Source: JAAZBW01 sp035647855
Lineage (GTDB): Bacteria > Actinomycetota > Actinomycetes > Actinomycetales > Actinomycetaceae
DNA length: 64,000 bases
Assembly (NCBI GenBank): GCA_035647855.1
Contig: DASRMP010000039.1
Coordinates: 113,075-177,074 of the forward strand
Direction: 5' to 3'
Each line of letters begins with the position of its first letter. Within the stretch, counting starts at the first letter, position 1. Positions 46,265 to 55,007 of the stretch are shown one piece after another. The notes under the pieces were generated by a model that did no database searches, was not told the origin of the DNA, and saw only the letters and a program-made list of their open reading frames with translations. Position numbers and translations under genes: made by a program.

Positions 46265-47547
46265 CAACTCTCGGCCACCGCCCTCTTGTGCATTTCGCGG
46301 CCCAGCAGGGCTGGATCAATGACCCAATCGGGTTGGCGAAACACGGTGACACCTACCGCATGTTCTCCCAGTACATCCCCGGCGCGGCCGCCTGGGCGCC
46401 CGAGTGCAGTTGGCTGCAACTCACAAGTGACGACGGCGTGCGCTGGCACCAGATGGGCACCGTGCTCGAGCCCGGGGAAGGAGACGACGGCGTCTGGTCG
46501 GGTTCCCTTGTAGTCGACGACCACGGAGAGGCCCACATGTTCTACACCTCCGTCTCGTCCGAGAACATCCACATCGGGCGTGTACGTGTCGCCCACGCCG
46601 CGGACGCGGACTGGTCGGAGTGGCACAAGGGCGACGTCGTCGTGACCTGCCCCGAAGGAGACGACGTGGTGGTCTTCCGTGACCCGTACGTGGTGCGCGA
46701 TGGGACGGGCTGGCGCATGGTCGTCGGTGGCGGGCGACGGGACGGGACCGCCGTCGCCTACCAGTGGGTGTCCGAGGACCTCGAGAACTGGGCATTCCGT
46801 GGTGTCCTGGCCGAGCGAAACGGCTCGGAGCGCTCCCCCACCGACGGCTCCGTATGGACCGGGACAGTGTGGGAGTGTCCGCAACTCATCCAGGTCGACG
46901 GCGCGTGGGTGCTCGTCGTCGCCGTGTGGGAGCCTACTGTCGCTCACTACACGGCGTACTCCGTCGGCGTGATCGAGAGCGATGTGTTCACCGGCTCGCC
47001 ATGGCGGCGTCTCACGTACGGGCCGAGCTACTACGCGGGCTCCGCTTTCTCGGCCGAGGGCCTGGGCACGGGTCTCATCTACTGGTTGCGGAACACACGT
47101 GGCACAGCGTGGACCGGTGCACACTCCGTCCCGCACATCCTTCACCGAGTGGGTGACCGCGTTTGTTCCACGTTCAGCGGCGTCTTCGCCGACCGGCGCT
47201 CCGAGGAGGTCAGACTCGACGGCGGCGAGATGGACCGTCCGGCGGTCATCGACGTCGTGTGGTCGCCCGAGGAAGCGGACGTCGTCGAGTTCGGGACGGA
47301 CGACGACGGATGGCTCGTTCGCCTGGAGATCGGCGGAGAGTCCCTCTGCGCATCGAGTGCCGGAGAGAGGTGGGAGATGCCCTGGCCTGGCGGGACGATT
47401 CGAGTTCTTTCCGATACCGGCGTCGTCGAGATCCTCACCGAAGACAGCGCCATGGCCCTCCCGCTGCCGGTCTCGGCGGATCTGCGGCGTCCGAAGCTTC
47501 TGGGCCAGGGTACGGCGCGAGCGTGGATCATCGACGTCAGCGGTTGA
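46261..47547 (+). CDS. GH32 beta-fructofuranosidase
   Basis: This 428-residue enzyme has the family nucleophile motif WINDP with Asp21, the stabiliser FRDPYV near residue 140 and the acid/base Glu in WECPQL near 204. These are the three hallmark GH32 blocks. It lacks a signal peptide, so sucrose, fructo-oligosaccharide or inulin pieces are cut after import. It ends the LacI-controlled operon, and ATG 46261 overlaps the LacI stop. The C-terminal beta-sandwich is present but short. Confidence 0.93.
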   Translation: MTTLGHRPLVHFAAQQGWINDPIGLAKHGDTYRMFSQYIPGAAAWAPECSWLQLTSDDGVRWHQMGTVLEPGEGDDGVWSGSLVVDDHGEAHMFYTSVSSENIHIGRVRVAHAADADWSEWHKGDVVVTCPEGDDVVVFRDPYVVRDGTGWRMVVGGGRRDGTAVAYQWVSEDLENWAFRGVLAERNGSERSPTDGSVWTGTVWECPQLIQVDGAWVLVVAVWEPTVAHYTAYSVGVIESDVFTGSPWRRLTYGPSYYAGSAFSAEGLGTGLIYWLRNTRGTAWTGAHSVPHILHRVGDRVCSTFSGVFADRRSEEVRLDGGEMDRPAVIDVVWSPEEADVVEFGTDDDGWLVRLEIGGESLCASSAGERWEMPWPGGTIRVLSDTGVVEILTEDSAMALPLPVSADLRRPKLLGQGTARAWIIDVSG

Positions 47548-48017
47548 ACCCTGCGATGCGGCAGCAATGGCGCCGTGACGACTCAGCCTGTGACAAGGCT
47601 CTTCTGGCCTGTTTGCGACCCCTCCGGACCGGCAGATTCGTCTACTGTAGGCGGTTAGCTTCTTCTGTAGGAGTTATTCACGTGTCAAGCGACTACACTA
47701 GAGTCTAAACGCCTACAGTTGTCGCTCCGCCACCGGTTGAACGGGCTGAAGAGCACCCCCGGACCGCACGAAACCAGCACCCGCCGCCGAAACTCCTACA
47801 GAAGCCTCCACTCTTCCCTATCGGGGAGGCCCGTCATGGGCTGAGAATGCTGCATTCACTGGAGTAGTAACGAAACACCCAAGGAAGCGGCCTCCCGCGA
47901 AAGCGCAACTGCGTCCTGGAGGAAACTGTCACGCGCAGACGGGCGCGTTCGTCCGGACTGCGGAGGACTTCGCGGGCCTGGTGGAGCTGACTACGGAGAT
48001 CGCGACGCTTCTGCGGT
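47548..48017. other. Non-coding region between GH32 and TetR genes
   Basis: There is no credible gene in these 470 bases. Most of it is the second copy of the motif-array element (47598-47910). The remainder between 47911 and 48017 shows nothing I can name. Confidence 0.6.
47598..47910. repeat. Dispersed intergenic repeat, copy B, with 12-bp motif array
   Basis: This is homologous to 5346-5625. Motif copies lie at 47645 and 47665 (forward), 47687 (degenerate) and 47707 (reverse), and 47790 (reverse). The first four keep exactly the 20, 22 and 20 bp steps of copy A, while the fifth is 21 bp closer. Blocks between the motifs are also alike. An insertion after 47801 separates the last shared block, at about 47884-47910. 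Confidence 0.75.
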
Positions 48018-48620
48018 CTAGGGAAGGAGAGGGCGCAGCGCGTCGACGATCGGTTGAATCTCCGTGCTGATGTGAGCGTACAGATCTGCCGTGGGTGACT
48101 GCTGTGCGGCCCATTCACCGATGGAAACCGATGCTGCAGCACTGAGAGCGCGGGTGACGAGCGTGATGAGATGCGCATCCGCTCCCGGTGCGCGATCGGC
48201 GGAGCTTCGGGCGATCTGCCGCGTCATCTCCTGGTCCGCCAGCGCTCGGTAGGCGCGGAGTTCGTCCTCGTTCTCGACAATCCGCCATCGTGTGGCCAGC
48301 ACATCGTGCTCTGCGATGGTGTAACTCGCTCCTGCCAGTAGCCCGCGCATGATCAGATCCACCACGGGATGGGCGGGGCCCTGTGCCAGTGCACGATCGA
48401 TATCGGCCCGACGGCGGTCGTGGTCGACCCAGATCATGTCTCTTTTTGAGGGGAAGTACGTGAAGAGTGTGGTTCGACTGATTCCTGCGGCTTCTGCGAT
48501 GCCGGCCAGCGAGGTGCGTGCGTATCCCTGTTCGCAGAAAAGCTTGAGTGCGATATCGCGGATCTCGTCGTGGCTGGTTTCGGGGGGCCTTCCCCGTCGT
48601 CGAGTGCTCGCCTTGACCAT
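48018..48620 (-). CDS. TetR-family regulator
   Basis: This 200-residue regulator has the N-terminal helix-turn-helix TSLAGIAEAAGISRTTLFTYFPSK (residues about 36-59) and a helical ligand domain. It is divergent from an alcohol dehydrogenase gene 102 bases away. A 17-base near-perfect palindrome (48645-48661) overlaps a -10 box of that gene. This makes the dehydrogenase its probable target. ATG 48620 is the first start fitting the family, although the frame continues upstream. Confidence 0.9.
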   Translation of the reverse strand: MVKASTRRRGRPPETSHDEIRDIALKLFCEQGYARTSLAGIAEAAGISRTTLFTYFPSKRDMIWVDHDRRRADIDRALAQGPAHPVVDLIMRGLLAGASYTIAEHDVLATRWRIVENEDELRAYRALADQEMTRQIARSSADRAPGADAHLITLVTRALSAAASVSIGEWAAQQSPTADLYAHISTEIQPIVDALRPLLP

Positions 48621-48644
48621 GGCATGATCATTGCACGGCCCATT

Positions 48645-48661
48645 TCTGAACACTGTTAAGA
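48645..48661. promoter_or_regulatory. Probable TetR operator over dehydrogenase promoter
   Basis: TCTGAACACTGTTAAGA is palindromic about its centre except for one mismatched pair. It overlaps TAAGAT (48657-48662), the likely -10 of the rightward dehydrogenase gene. Confidence 0.55.
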
Positions 48662-48722
48662 TATTCGCATGTGACGCTGCCCACAGGGGCGTCACCAGAT
48701 CCCTCCCACGAAAGGACCAGCA

Positions 48723-49682
48723 ATGAGGGCGTGGCAGTACATGGGCAATCAGGCGCCAATCCAGATGAACGAGCTTCCGGATCCCACTCCTGAACCCAAC
48801 CAGGTGATTCTCGACATGCGTGCGGCCGGCCTCTGCCACTCCGACGTCATGTACATGCAGCTCGGCGATCGCGTCATGCCATTCCTTCCCATGACGCAGG
48901 GTCACGAAAACGCGGGCGTCATCTCTTCCATGGGCAGCGAGGTCACCGGATTCAAGATTGGTGACGTGGTGGGAGTGTGTCCGTCGGGTGTGCAGTTGCC
49001 CGCAGGGATGTTCACTCCGGGCGGCTTCGCGGACAAGATGGCTGCGGACTACCGCGATCTTGCCCGCGTACCAGCGGGCCTCGATCTCTCGCTTGCCGCG
49101 CTTGCCACCGATGCCGGTATGACGAGCTACCACGCGATCATCAAGGTGGGTGGTGCCACGAAGGGGATGAAGGTAGGCGTGATCGGATACGGCGGACTGG
49201 GCCAGGTCGGCGCCCGTGCCGGAGTGCTCGCCGGCGCAGAGGTACACGTGGCCGAGACCAAGGAAGAAGTCTGGCCTCTCGCCAAGGCGGCAGGGGTGAC
49301 CGATTGCGTCAAGGACGCGGGCGAGTGGTCGGCCGGTGCCCGGAACCCCATGGCGGGCGGAACCTTCGATCTCGTGGTGGACTACGCCGGATACGAAACC
49401 ACCCAGAAAGCTCTCGACGCGGTGAAGCGTGGCGGAAAGGTGGTGCAGGTGGGCCTCGGGCAGCCGACGTTCACGATCGCGACGAACACGATCCTCGGCA
49501 AGACCATCGAGGGCTCTCTCGGCGGGACCGTGGAGGACATCGAGGAACTCTACGAACTCATGCTCAAGGGCGAGATACAACCCACCTACGAAGTGATCCC
49601 TTTCGAGGGGATCGGTGAGGGGCTGGAGCGGCTGAAGAAGCATGAGGTCACGGGTCGGCTCGTGGCCCGCTGGGGCGACTGA
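48723..49682 (+). CDS. Zinc-type alcohol dehydrogenase
   Basis: This 319-residue medium-chain dehydrogenase has catalytic zinc ligands Cys38 (LCHSD) and His61-Glu62 (GHENAG), and a nucleotide-binding GYGGLGQVG near residue 155. The structural-zinc lobe with four cysteines is absent, so the protein is shorter than classical ADH. It probably oxidises or reduces an alcohol or aldehyde with NAD(P). Control by the adjacent TetR is likely. The gene ends at a strong bidirectional terminator. Confidence 0.9.
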   Translation: MRAWQYMGNQAPIQMNELPDPTPEPNQVILDMRAAGLCHSDVMYMQLGDRVMPFLPMTQGHENAGVISSMGSEVTGFKIGDVVGVCPSGVQLPAGMFTPGGFADKMAADYRDLARVPAGLDLSLAALATDAGMTSYHAIIKVGGATKGMKVGVIGYGGLGQVGARAGVLAGAEVHVAETKEEVWPLAKAAGVTDCVKDAGEWSAGARNPMAGGTFDLVVDYAGYETTQKALDAVKRGGKVVQVGLGQPTFTIATNTILGKTIEGSLGGTVEDIEELYELMLKGEIQPTYEVIPFEGIGEGLERLKKHEVTGRLVARWGD

Positions 49683-49708
49683 TCCATTCTTCTTCTGCCC
49701 CACTCGTC

Positions 49709-49750
49709 ACAGGCGGGCAGAGTCAATCTGTATTGGCTCTGCCCGCCTGT
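49709..49750. terminator. Bidirectional terminator, dehydrogenase / peroxiredoxin
   Basis: A 19-bp stem with one weak pair (49709-49727 with 49732-49750) and a 4-base loop lies between the convergent dehydrogenase and peroxiredoxin genes. The first 14 base pairs are perfect and GC-rich. Confidence 0.8.
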
Positions 49751-49861
49751 CCAACTGCCGTTGACTGCATGGGGGCGAGGGTCCCGACGAGGACCTCGCG
49801 AAAGGCGGGGCAATGGCGCACGCCCTTCCTGCACGGTGCGATCGTCCGAGACGTCTCCGGC

Positions 49862-50581
49862 TTACGCCTTGCGGATCGCCGCCTCCACGTCTTCCTCCGA
49901 GAGTGGCTTCGTGCAGAAGAACCAGTCCTCGCACTGAAGGCCATCGTCGGTGCTCTCCATGCGGTCCTTGGCAACGCCACAGGAGCCGGCAGTCGGAACG
50001 ATCACGCGCTCACCAGGCCGCCAGTCCGCAGGCATGGCGACATTGAACGCGTCGGCAGTCTGAAGACCCTTCACCACGCGTAGGAGCTCATCGAAGTTCC
50101 GGCCGAGGCTCAACGGGTAGTAGATGATGGTGCGGATAATCCCCTGCGGGTCAATCACGAACACGGCGCGGACAGCCTGTGTGGAGTTCTCACCGGGCAT
50201 AACCATGCCGTATTTGTTGGCGACCTCCATCGTGATGTCCTCGATGAGCGGGAAGTTGACTTCCACGTTCTCCATGTCGCGGAACTTGATCTTCTCCTTG
50301 ATGGTCCGCAGCCATGCGATGTGGCTGTAGAGGCCATCGATGGACAGGCCGATCAGCTCAGTGTTGTATGCCCGGAATTCCTCTTCCATGGTTGCGAACG
50401 TCATGAACTCGGACGTGCAGACCGGAGTGAAGTCGGCGGGGTGTGAGAACAGAATGACCCACTTACCCTCGTAATCTCCAGGGAAGCTGACCGGTCCCTG
50501 CGTGGTCACGGCCTCGAACGCGGGTGCCTTATCGCCAATGCGCGCCATTGCCGGGGCCGCGACTGTCGTCTCTTCAGTCAT
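49862..50581 (-). CDS. Peroxiredoxin, Prx6-type
   Basis: This 239-residue peroxidase reduces hydrogen and organic peroxides. The peroxidatic cysteine is Cys55 in DFTPVCTSE, with the conserved FSHPADFTP strand before it. The length and the GRNFDELLR and WRPGE segments fit the Prx6 (1-Cys) branch. Three extra cysteines near the C-terminus (GSCG and LQCEDWFFC) could act as resolving residues, as in archaeal members. ATG 50581 begins a single-gene unit. Confidence 0.93.
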   Translation of the reverse strand: MTEETTVAAPAMARIGDKAPAFEAVTTQGPVSFPGDYEGKWVILFSHPADFTPVCTSEFMTFATMEEEFRAYNTELIGLSIDGLYSHIAWLRTIKEKIKFRDMENVEVNFPLIEDITMEVANKYGMVMPGENSTQAVRAVFVIDPQGIIRTIIYYPLSLGRNFDELLRVVKGLQTADAFNVAMPADWRPGERVIVPTAGSCGVAKDRMESTDDGLQCEDWFFCTKPLSEEDVEAAIRKA

Positions 50582-50735
50582 GGTGACTCCTTAACTAATC
50601 GTGTTGCCAACCATCGTTACACCCGCGTTGCTGTTTTCGGATGCAGTTTGGCGACGGCGCCGCAGGCGGCGCAGGCGAGAGGCTTGGGGATTTTGCGGCG
50701 GGCTAGGATGTCCAGGAACCTGAGACGGAGGCGGC

Positions 50736-51662
50736 ATGGCGCGGGCAGTGGTGTACGACGAGATAGGCGGGCCAGAGGTCCTCCGCCTGGCAGAGCAGAT
50801 CGATGAACCGCCCGGAGAGGGGCGGGTCGTCGTCCGGGTGCGTGCGGCGGGGATCAATCCCTACGACATCAAAGTGCGCAGCGGCTTCATACTCTCCAAG
50901 GCGCCGTTCCCGCGAAGGCTCGGTGCTGATCTGGCGGGAACGGTCGAGCAGGTCGGAAATGGTGCGGTCTACTGGGACGGCACGCCCGTCGCAGTTGGCG
51001 ACGAGGTGCTCGGAAGCGGCGCGGGGAGTTTTGCCGAGCGAGTGACCACCTCGGCGGCGAACCTGGTTCGCCGGCCGGCAGCGTTGCCCCTGGAGGTTGC
51101 CGGCAGCCTCAGGGTCCCCGGCCAGACAGCCGTGTCCTGTCTGCGGACCGTCCCTGTGGGACCGGGCGACACCGTGCTCGTGGGCGGCGCCACCGGTTCG
51201 GTCGGGATGCTGGTCTGCCAGTTGGCGGTCGAGGCGGGAGCCACGGTGCTCGGAACCGCGGAGGCGCGGAACCACGATTTCGTCCGCTCGCTTGGGGTCG
51301 AGCCGGTTTCGTATGGTGTGGGATTGGCTGAGCGACTCGCCAAGAGAGTTGACGGCGGCGGCGAGATCACCGCCGTCATCGACTGTCATGGGCGGGAGGC
51401 GCTGGACGCCGGGGTCGCGCTCGGCATCCCGCGTGAACGGATCGTCGCGATCGCCGGTTATGGGGCGGTCGAGGAACTGGGCATCCTGAACGTCGAGAGG
51501 GAGTCCCGTACCGCGGAGAACCTGGCCGGCCTGGCCGAGGCTGTTGCCGAGGAACGGCTGCTCCTCCCGGTCGTCCAGACCTTCCCGCTGGACGAGGTCG
51601 TTGCGGCGTTCAAGGCTGCCGAGAAGCAGCATGCGCCGGGCAAGATCGTCGTCATGCCCTGA
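50736..51662 (+). CDS. Quinone oxidoreductase-like MDR protein
   Basis: This 308-residue medium-chain reductase without zinc ligands has an N-terminal GroES-like fold (GINPYDIKVR, GADLAGTVE) and a nucleotide-binding GGATGSVGMLVCQLA. The alanine- and serine-rich turn suggests NADPH. Members reduce quinones or enones. The gene stands alone, divergent from the peroxiredoxin gene with 154 bases between the starts, so an oxidative-stress link is possible but not shown. Confidence 0.9.
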   Translation: MARAVVYDEIGGPEVLRLAEQIDEPPGEGRVVVRVRAAGINPYDIKVRSGFILSKAPFPRRLGADLAGTVEQVGNGAVYWDGTPVAVGDEVLGSGAGSFAERVTTSAANLVRRPAALPLEVAGSLRVPGQTAVSCLRTVPVGPGDTVLVGGATGSVGMLVCQLAVEAGATVLGTAEARNHDFVRSLGVEPVSYGVGLAERLAKRVDGGGEITAVIDCHGREALDAGVALGIPRERIVAIAGYGAVEELGILNVERESRTAENLAGLAEAVAEERLLLPVVQTFPLDEVVAAFKAAEKQHAPGKIVVMP

Positions 51663-51777
51663 GCTCGTCCTTGCCGAGCCCAGGCACGGCTCCACAGCTG
51701 GCTCACAAGTTCACAGAGGCGCCTTCACAGGTGGCTCGGGCCTAATGGTTCCGAACCCGATGATCGAGGAGTGAACC

Positions 51778-52356
51778 GTGAGCCCGTATCTCTACTACGC
51801 GGCCGACGCCGTGGCGGTCGGAATTCTTGTGCTGGCGCTGTACCTGCCGCGCCACCGCCGTCGTGACATGGCGGTGGCCTATCTGGGTGTGAACGTGGGC
51901 GTGCTCGCGGTGGCCGCGGTACTCGCCTCGTCCACGGTGGCGGCCGGGCTCGGCCTCGGCCTGTTCGGGGTCCTCTCGATCATCCGGCTCCGTTCGGAGG
52001 AACTCACTCAACGGGAGGTGGCCTACTATTTCGCCTCGCTCGCGCTCGGTCTCCTCGGTGGGATTGGGCCATCCTCGGGAACGCTCACCCCCGTGGTGTT
52101 CATGGGAGTGATCGTGTTGGTGTTCACAATCGCGGATATGCAGAGGCTGCTGCCCACCAACGAGAAGGTCACGGTCCAGCTCGACCGGGCCATCGCGGAT
52201 CCGGAGAGCCTTCGCCTCGCGCTCGCGAACCTGCTGGGCAGTGAGGTGCTCCACGTGGAGACCCTGAAGCTCGATCTGGTGAATGACTCCACATTGGTGG
52301 CGGTGCGGCTGCGTCGCCCGGCGATGCGTGCCCACCCCGAGATGGTGGCGGCGTGA
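51778..52356 (+). CDS. DUF4956 membrane protein
   Basis: This 192-residue protein has four N-terminal membrane segments, including the conserved GLFGVLSIIRLRSEEL motif after the third and ALGLLGGIG, and a soluble C-terminal alpha/beta domain from about residue 115. This matches DUF4956, which in many genomes is encoded with a VTC-domain protein, as here, with a GTGA overlap. The partner suggests a role in polyphosphate or linked surface-polymer synthesis. GAGGAG precedes GTG 51778. Confidence 0.85.
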   Translation: MSPYLYYAADAVAVGILVLALYLPRHRRRDMAVAYLGVNVGVLAVAAVLASSTVAAGLGLGLFGVLSIIRLRSEELTQREVAYYFASLALGLLGGIGPSSGTLTPVVFMGVIVLVFTIADMQRLLPTNEKVTVQLDRAIADPESLRLALANLLGSEVLHVETLKLDLVNDSTLVAVRLRRPAMRAHPEMVAA

Positions 52357-53156
52357 CCGTGCTACGCGAGGCACCCGCGCAGGCGAGTACTTTTCACGCA
52401 GCGCTCTGGGGCCTGCCGGCGGTCTTGCTGGCAGAGCTTGATGCCGTGGCCGCTTGCCAGCTCAGGCGTGACCGCAAGTACCTTCTGGCAGCAGCAGAGC
52501 TCCCGCACCTGATCGAACGGTTGCCAGAGGGCACCCGTGTTCTCCAGATCGGGGCGGAACGGTGCTTCGAGTACTCCTCCTGCTATCTCGATACGCCCGC
52601 CCTGGACTCTTACCACGCGGCGGGCCTGAAGCGCCGCCGCCGCGCGAAGGTCCGGTTGAGACGGTACGAGACCACGGGCGGGGAGTTTCTGGAGGTGAAG
52701 ATCGCCGGACCTCGCCGGATGACGGTCAAGCACCGGCGCCCCCACAACGGGGCGATGCCGCTCTCGGCCGATGCGCTCGAGTTCGTTGACGAAGTGCTCG
52801 GGGCGGCCCGGGTGGATCTCCAGACCCGCGCCCTGCGGCCGGCACTGTCCACCTCGTACGTTCGGGTCACCCTCTGCCTGCCGGGCGAGGACGGCCCCTA
52901 CCGCACCACTATTGACACATCTCTCACCTGTGCTCTTCCGGAAGGTGAGGAGAGTGACTTCGGCGGGTTGGCCGTCGTCGAGACGAAGGGAGGGGTGCGG
53001 CCCACAGAACTGGACCGGCTCTTCTGGCACCTAGGCCACCGGCCGTGCCGGTTCTCCAAGTTCGGTGTGGGGCTCGCCGCGCTCTCACCCGGGCTTTCGC
53101 CCGAGAAGTGGTTCCGCGCACTCGATCACGATGTGCCGGCGGCACTCGGCTACTGA
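52353..53156 (+). CDS. VTC-domain polyphosphate polymerase
   Basis: This 267-residue protein is a VTC (vacuolar transporter chaperone) catalytic domain, which makes polyphosphate from ATP in the triphosphate tunnel fold. Tunnel residues are visible as RDRKYLL, SSCYLDTPALDSY, RRRAKVRLRRYE, EFLEVK and VVETKGG. It overlaps DUF4956 by 4 bp and is followed by a secreted Cthe_2159-type lipoprotein. This set often accompanies CotH-like kinases, and a CotH-like gene begins at the right end of this window, 9 kb away. Confidence 0.88.
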   Translation: MTVLREAPAQASTFHAALWGLPAVLLAELDAVAACQLRRDRKYLLAAAELPHLIERLPEGTRVLQIGAERCFEYSSCYLDTPALDSYHAAGLKRRRRAKVRLRRYETTGGEFLEVKIAGPRRMTVKHRRPHNGAMPLSADALEFVDEVLGAARVDLQTRALRPALSTSYVRVTLCLPGEDGPYRTTIDTSLTCALPEGEESDFGGLAVVETKGGVRPTELDRLFWHLGHRPCRFSKFGVGLAALSPGLSPEKWFRALDHDVPAALGY

Positions 53157-53221
53157 CACCCACCACGAGTCTCCTCGCACACACCGGTCCCGCTTCGGGA
53201 CCAGAACACGAAGGAAGAACC

Positions 53222-54877
53222 ATGCGTCTTTCCAACACCGCAGCACTGCTCGCCGCGGCTGCCGCCGTCGTCGCTCTCGCCCTCGCGGGATGCGGCAGTG
53301 GGTCGGTCAGCGTCCCGACGACGAGTGCCACAGAACCGTCATCAACGCAGGTACCCGACACCTCCTCCGCCGTCACGGAGCCCGACGGCTCCGTGGGCGC
53401 GGCCACGAACATGACCACTGGATCCGCCGTGATCGATGCTTCCTTCACCGGGCTGAAGGAACCGCACAGAGTGGACGAGGCGGGGGAGGCAGTTCTTGTG
53501 ACGTTCGCCGAGAGTGCGGCGAGCTCGGAGTCCGCGGCCGTGACCTCCATGGACCGCACGGTCACCATCTCGGGCGGTGGCACATACCGCCTCACCGGTG
53601 AGCTCACCGGGCAGGTGGTGGTGGACGCGGGCGAGGAGAAGGTGGTGCTGGTGCTTGATGGCCTCACTGTCAGTTCCGCGACCGACTCCGCCCTTGCGAT
53701 CACCTCTGCTGACGAGGTGACGATTGTGCTGGCCGAGGGTTCCCGGAACTCGCTGTCCGACGGGAGTGGGTATTCCACATCCGAGGATAACGTCCCCAAC
53801 GCCGCCCTCTACTCGGCGGACGATCTGTCCATCACCGGCACGGGTGAGCTCGCCTTGGTGGGCAACACGAACGACGGGATCGCCTCCAAAGACGGCCTTG
53901 TGATCGAGTCCGGCACGATCACCGTGGACGCGGTGGACGACGGCATCCGCGGCAAGGACTACGTGTACGTGACGGGAGGAGACATCACCGTGGCTGCTGG
54001 TGGGCACGCACTCAAAGCGGACAACACAGATGATGCAACCGTGGGATGGGTGGCGCTTCTGGGAGGAACTCAGGACCTCTCCGCTTCGGAGGACGGCATC
54101 AACGCGCAGAGCGTTCTGCTGGGTGCGGCCACCACCACGATCTCGGCGGGCGACGATGGTATCCACGCGGATGGCACCATGGTGGTGGACGGCGCCGCCC
54201 TCACGGTGGCCGGATCATACGAAGGGCTTGAGGCCCTGCAGATGACGATGGCTGGTGGCTCCATAGAGGTTCATGCCACCGACGATGGCATCAACATTGC
54301 TGGTGGTGACGGTTCTCAGGCAGTGGGACGGCCGGGTGACACGTTCGCGGCGCTCGACGATGCCTGGGTAGAGATCACGGGCGGTGAGATCACCCTCCAC
54401 GCGGAAGGGGACGGCTTCGACTCGAATGGGTCGGCCACGATGAGCGGTGGAACTCTCACGGTTTACGGACCCACGATGAACGGCAACGGCGCGATCGATG
54501 TGAACGGAACGTTCGAGGTCACTGGTGGGACGCTGCTTGCCGGTGGCGCCTCCGGAATGGCCGAGGTCCCGGACTCCTCGTCCTCGCAGGGCTGGGTGTC
54601 CGTCACGTTCAGCACTTCGGTTGCTGCCGGGACCACGCTGGAGCTCGCCGATTCCACGGGCGCAATGCTTGCCTCGTACACGAGTGGGAAGACGCTCTCA
54701 TCAGTGGTCTACTCCGCGTCAGGCATCACCTCGGGCGAGGAGTACACCGTGATCGCCGACGGCACCGAGATCGGCACCGTGACCGCCGGGGTCCACTCCG
54801 GTGGATTCGGCGGCGGCCCTGGAGGTGGCGCGGGTGGCGGCGCGGGTGGCGGCGCGGGTGGAGCTCCCGGAGGCTGA
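53222..54877 (+). CDS. Carbohydrate-binding lipoprotein, Cthe_2159-type
   Basis: This 551-residue protein is a lipoprotein (ALALAGC near residue 22). Its body is a long parallel beta-helix of repeated strands such as GTYRLTGELTG, DDGIRGKDYVYVTGG, GHALKADNT, EDGINAQS and DDGIHADG. This is the pattern of DUF4353/Cthe_2159 proteins, which bind acidic polysaccharide and calcium. The C-terminus ends in a Gly-rich tail (GGPGGGAGGGAGGG). GAAGGAAG precedes the start. It is probably co-transcribed with the VTC gene 65 bases upstream, and acts at the cell surface. Confidence 0.88.
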   Translation: MRLSNTAALLAAAAAVVALALAGCGSGSVSVPTTSATEPSSTQVPDTSSAVTEPDGSVGAATNMTTGSAVIDASFTGLKEPHRVDEAGEAVLVTFAESAASSESAAVTSMDRTVTISGGGTYRLTGELTGQVVVDAGEEKVVLVLDGLTVSSATDSALAITSADEVTIVLAEGSRNSLSDGSGYSTSEDNVPNAALYSADDLSITGTGELALVGNTNDGIASKDGLVIESGTITVDAVDDGIRGKDYVYVTGGDITVAAGGHALKADNTDDATVGWVALLGGTQDLSASEDGINAQSVLLGAATTTISAGDDGIHADGTMVVDGAALTVAGSYEGLEALQMTMAGGSIEVHATDDGINIAGGDGSQAVGRPGDTFAALDDAWVEITGGEITLHAEGDGFDSNGSATMSGGTLTVYGPTMNGNGAIDVNGTFEVTGGTLLAGGASGMAEVPDSSSSQGWVSVTFSTSVAAGTTLELADSTGAMLASYTSGKTLSSVVYSASGITSGEEYTVIADGTEIGTVTAGVHSGGFGGGPGGGAGGGAGGGAGGAPGG

Positions 54878-55007
54878 CTCCCTTGCCGAATGAACTCGCG
54901 GAGTATTCGGTATCCACGCCAGGCGACGCGGGTCGGCGTACGGTGAAGCCACCGTTGCAGTGCCGCAGCGAATCCAAGCATTCACGAGTACCAGGAGCTG
55001 ACGAGCA

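Noticed and set aside
54817..54876. Tandem DNA repeat element at the end of the Cthe_2159-type gene
   Set aside because: The repeats simply encode the Gly-rich tail of the lipoprotein in frame and need no separate explanation.
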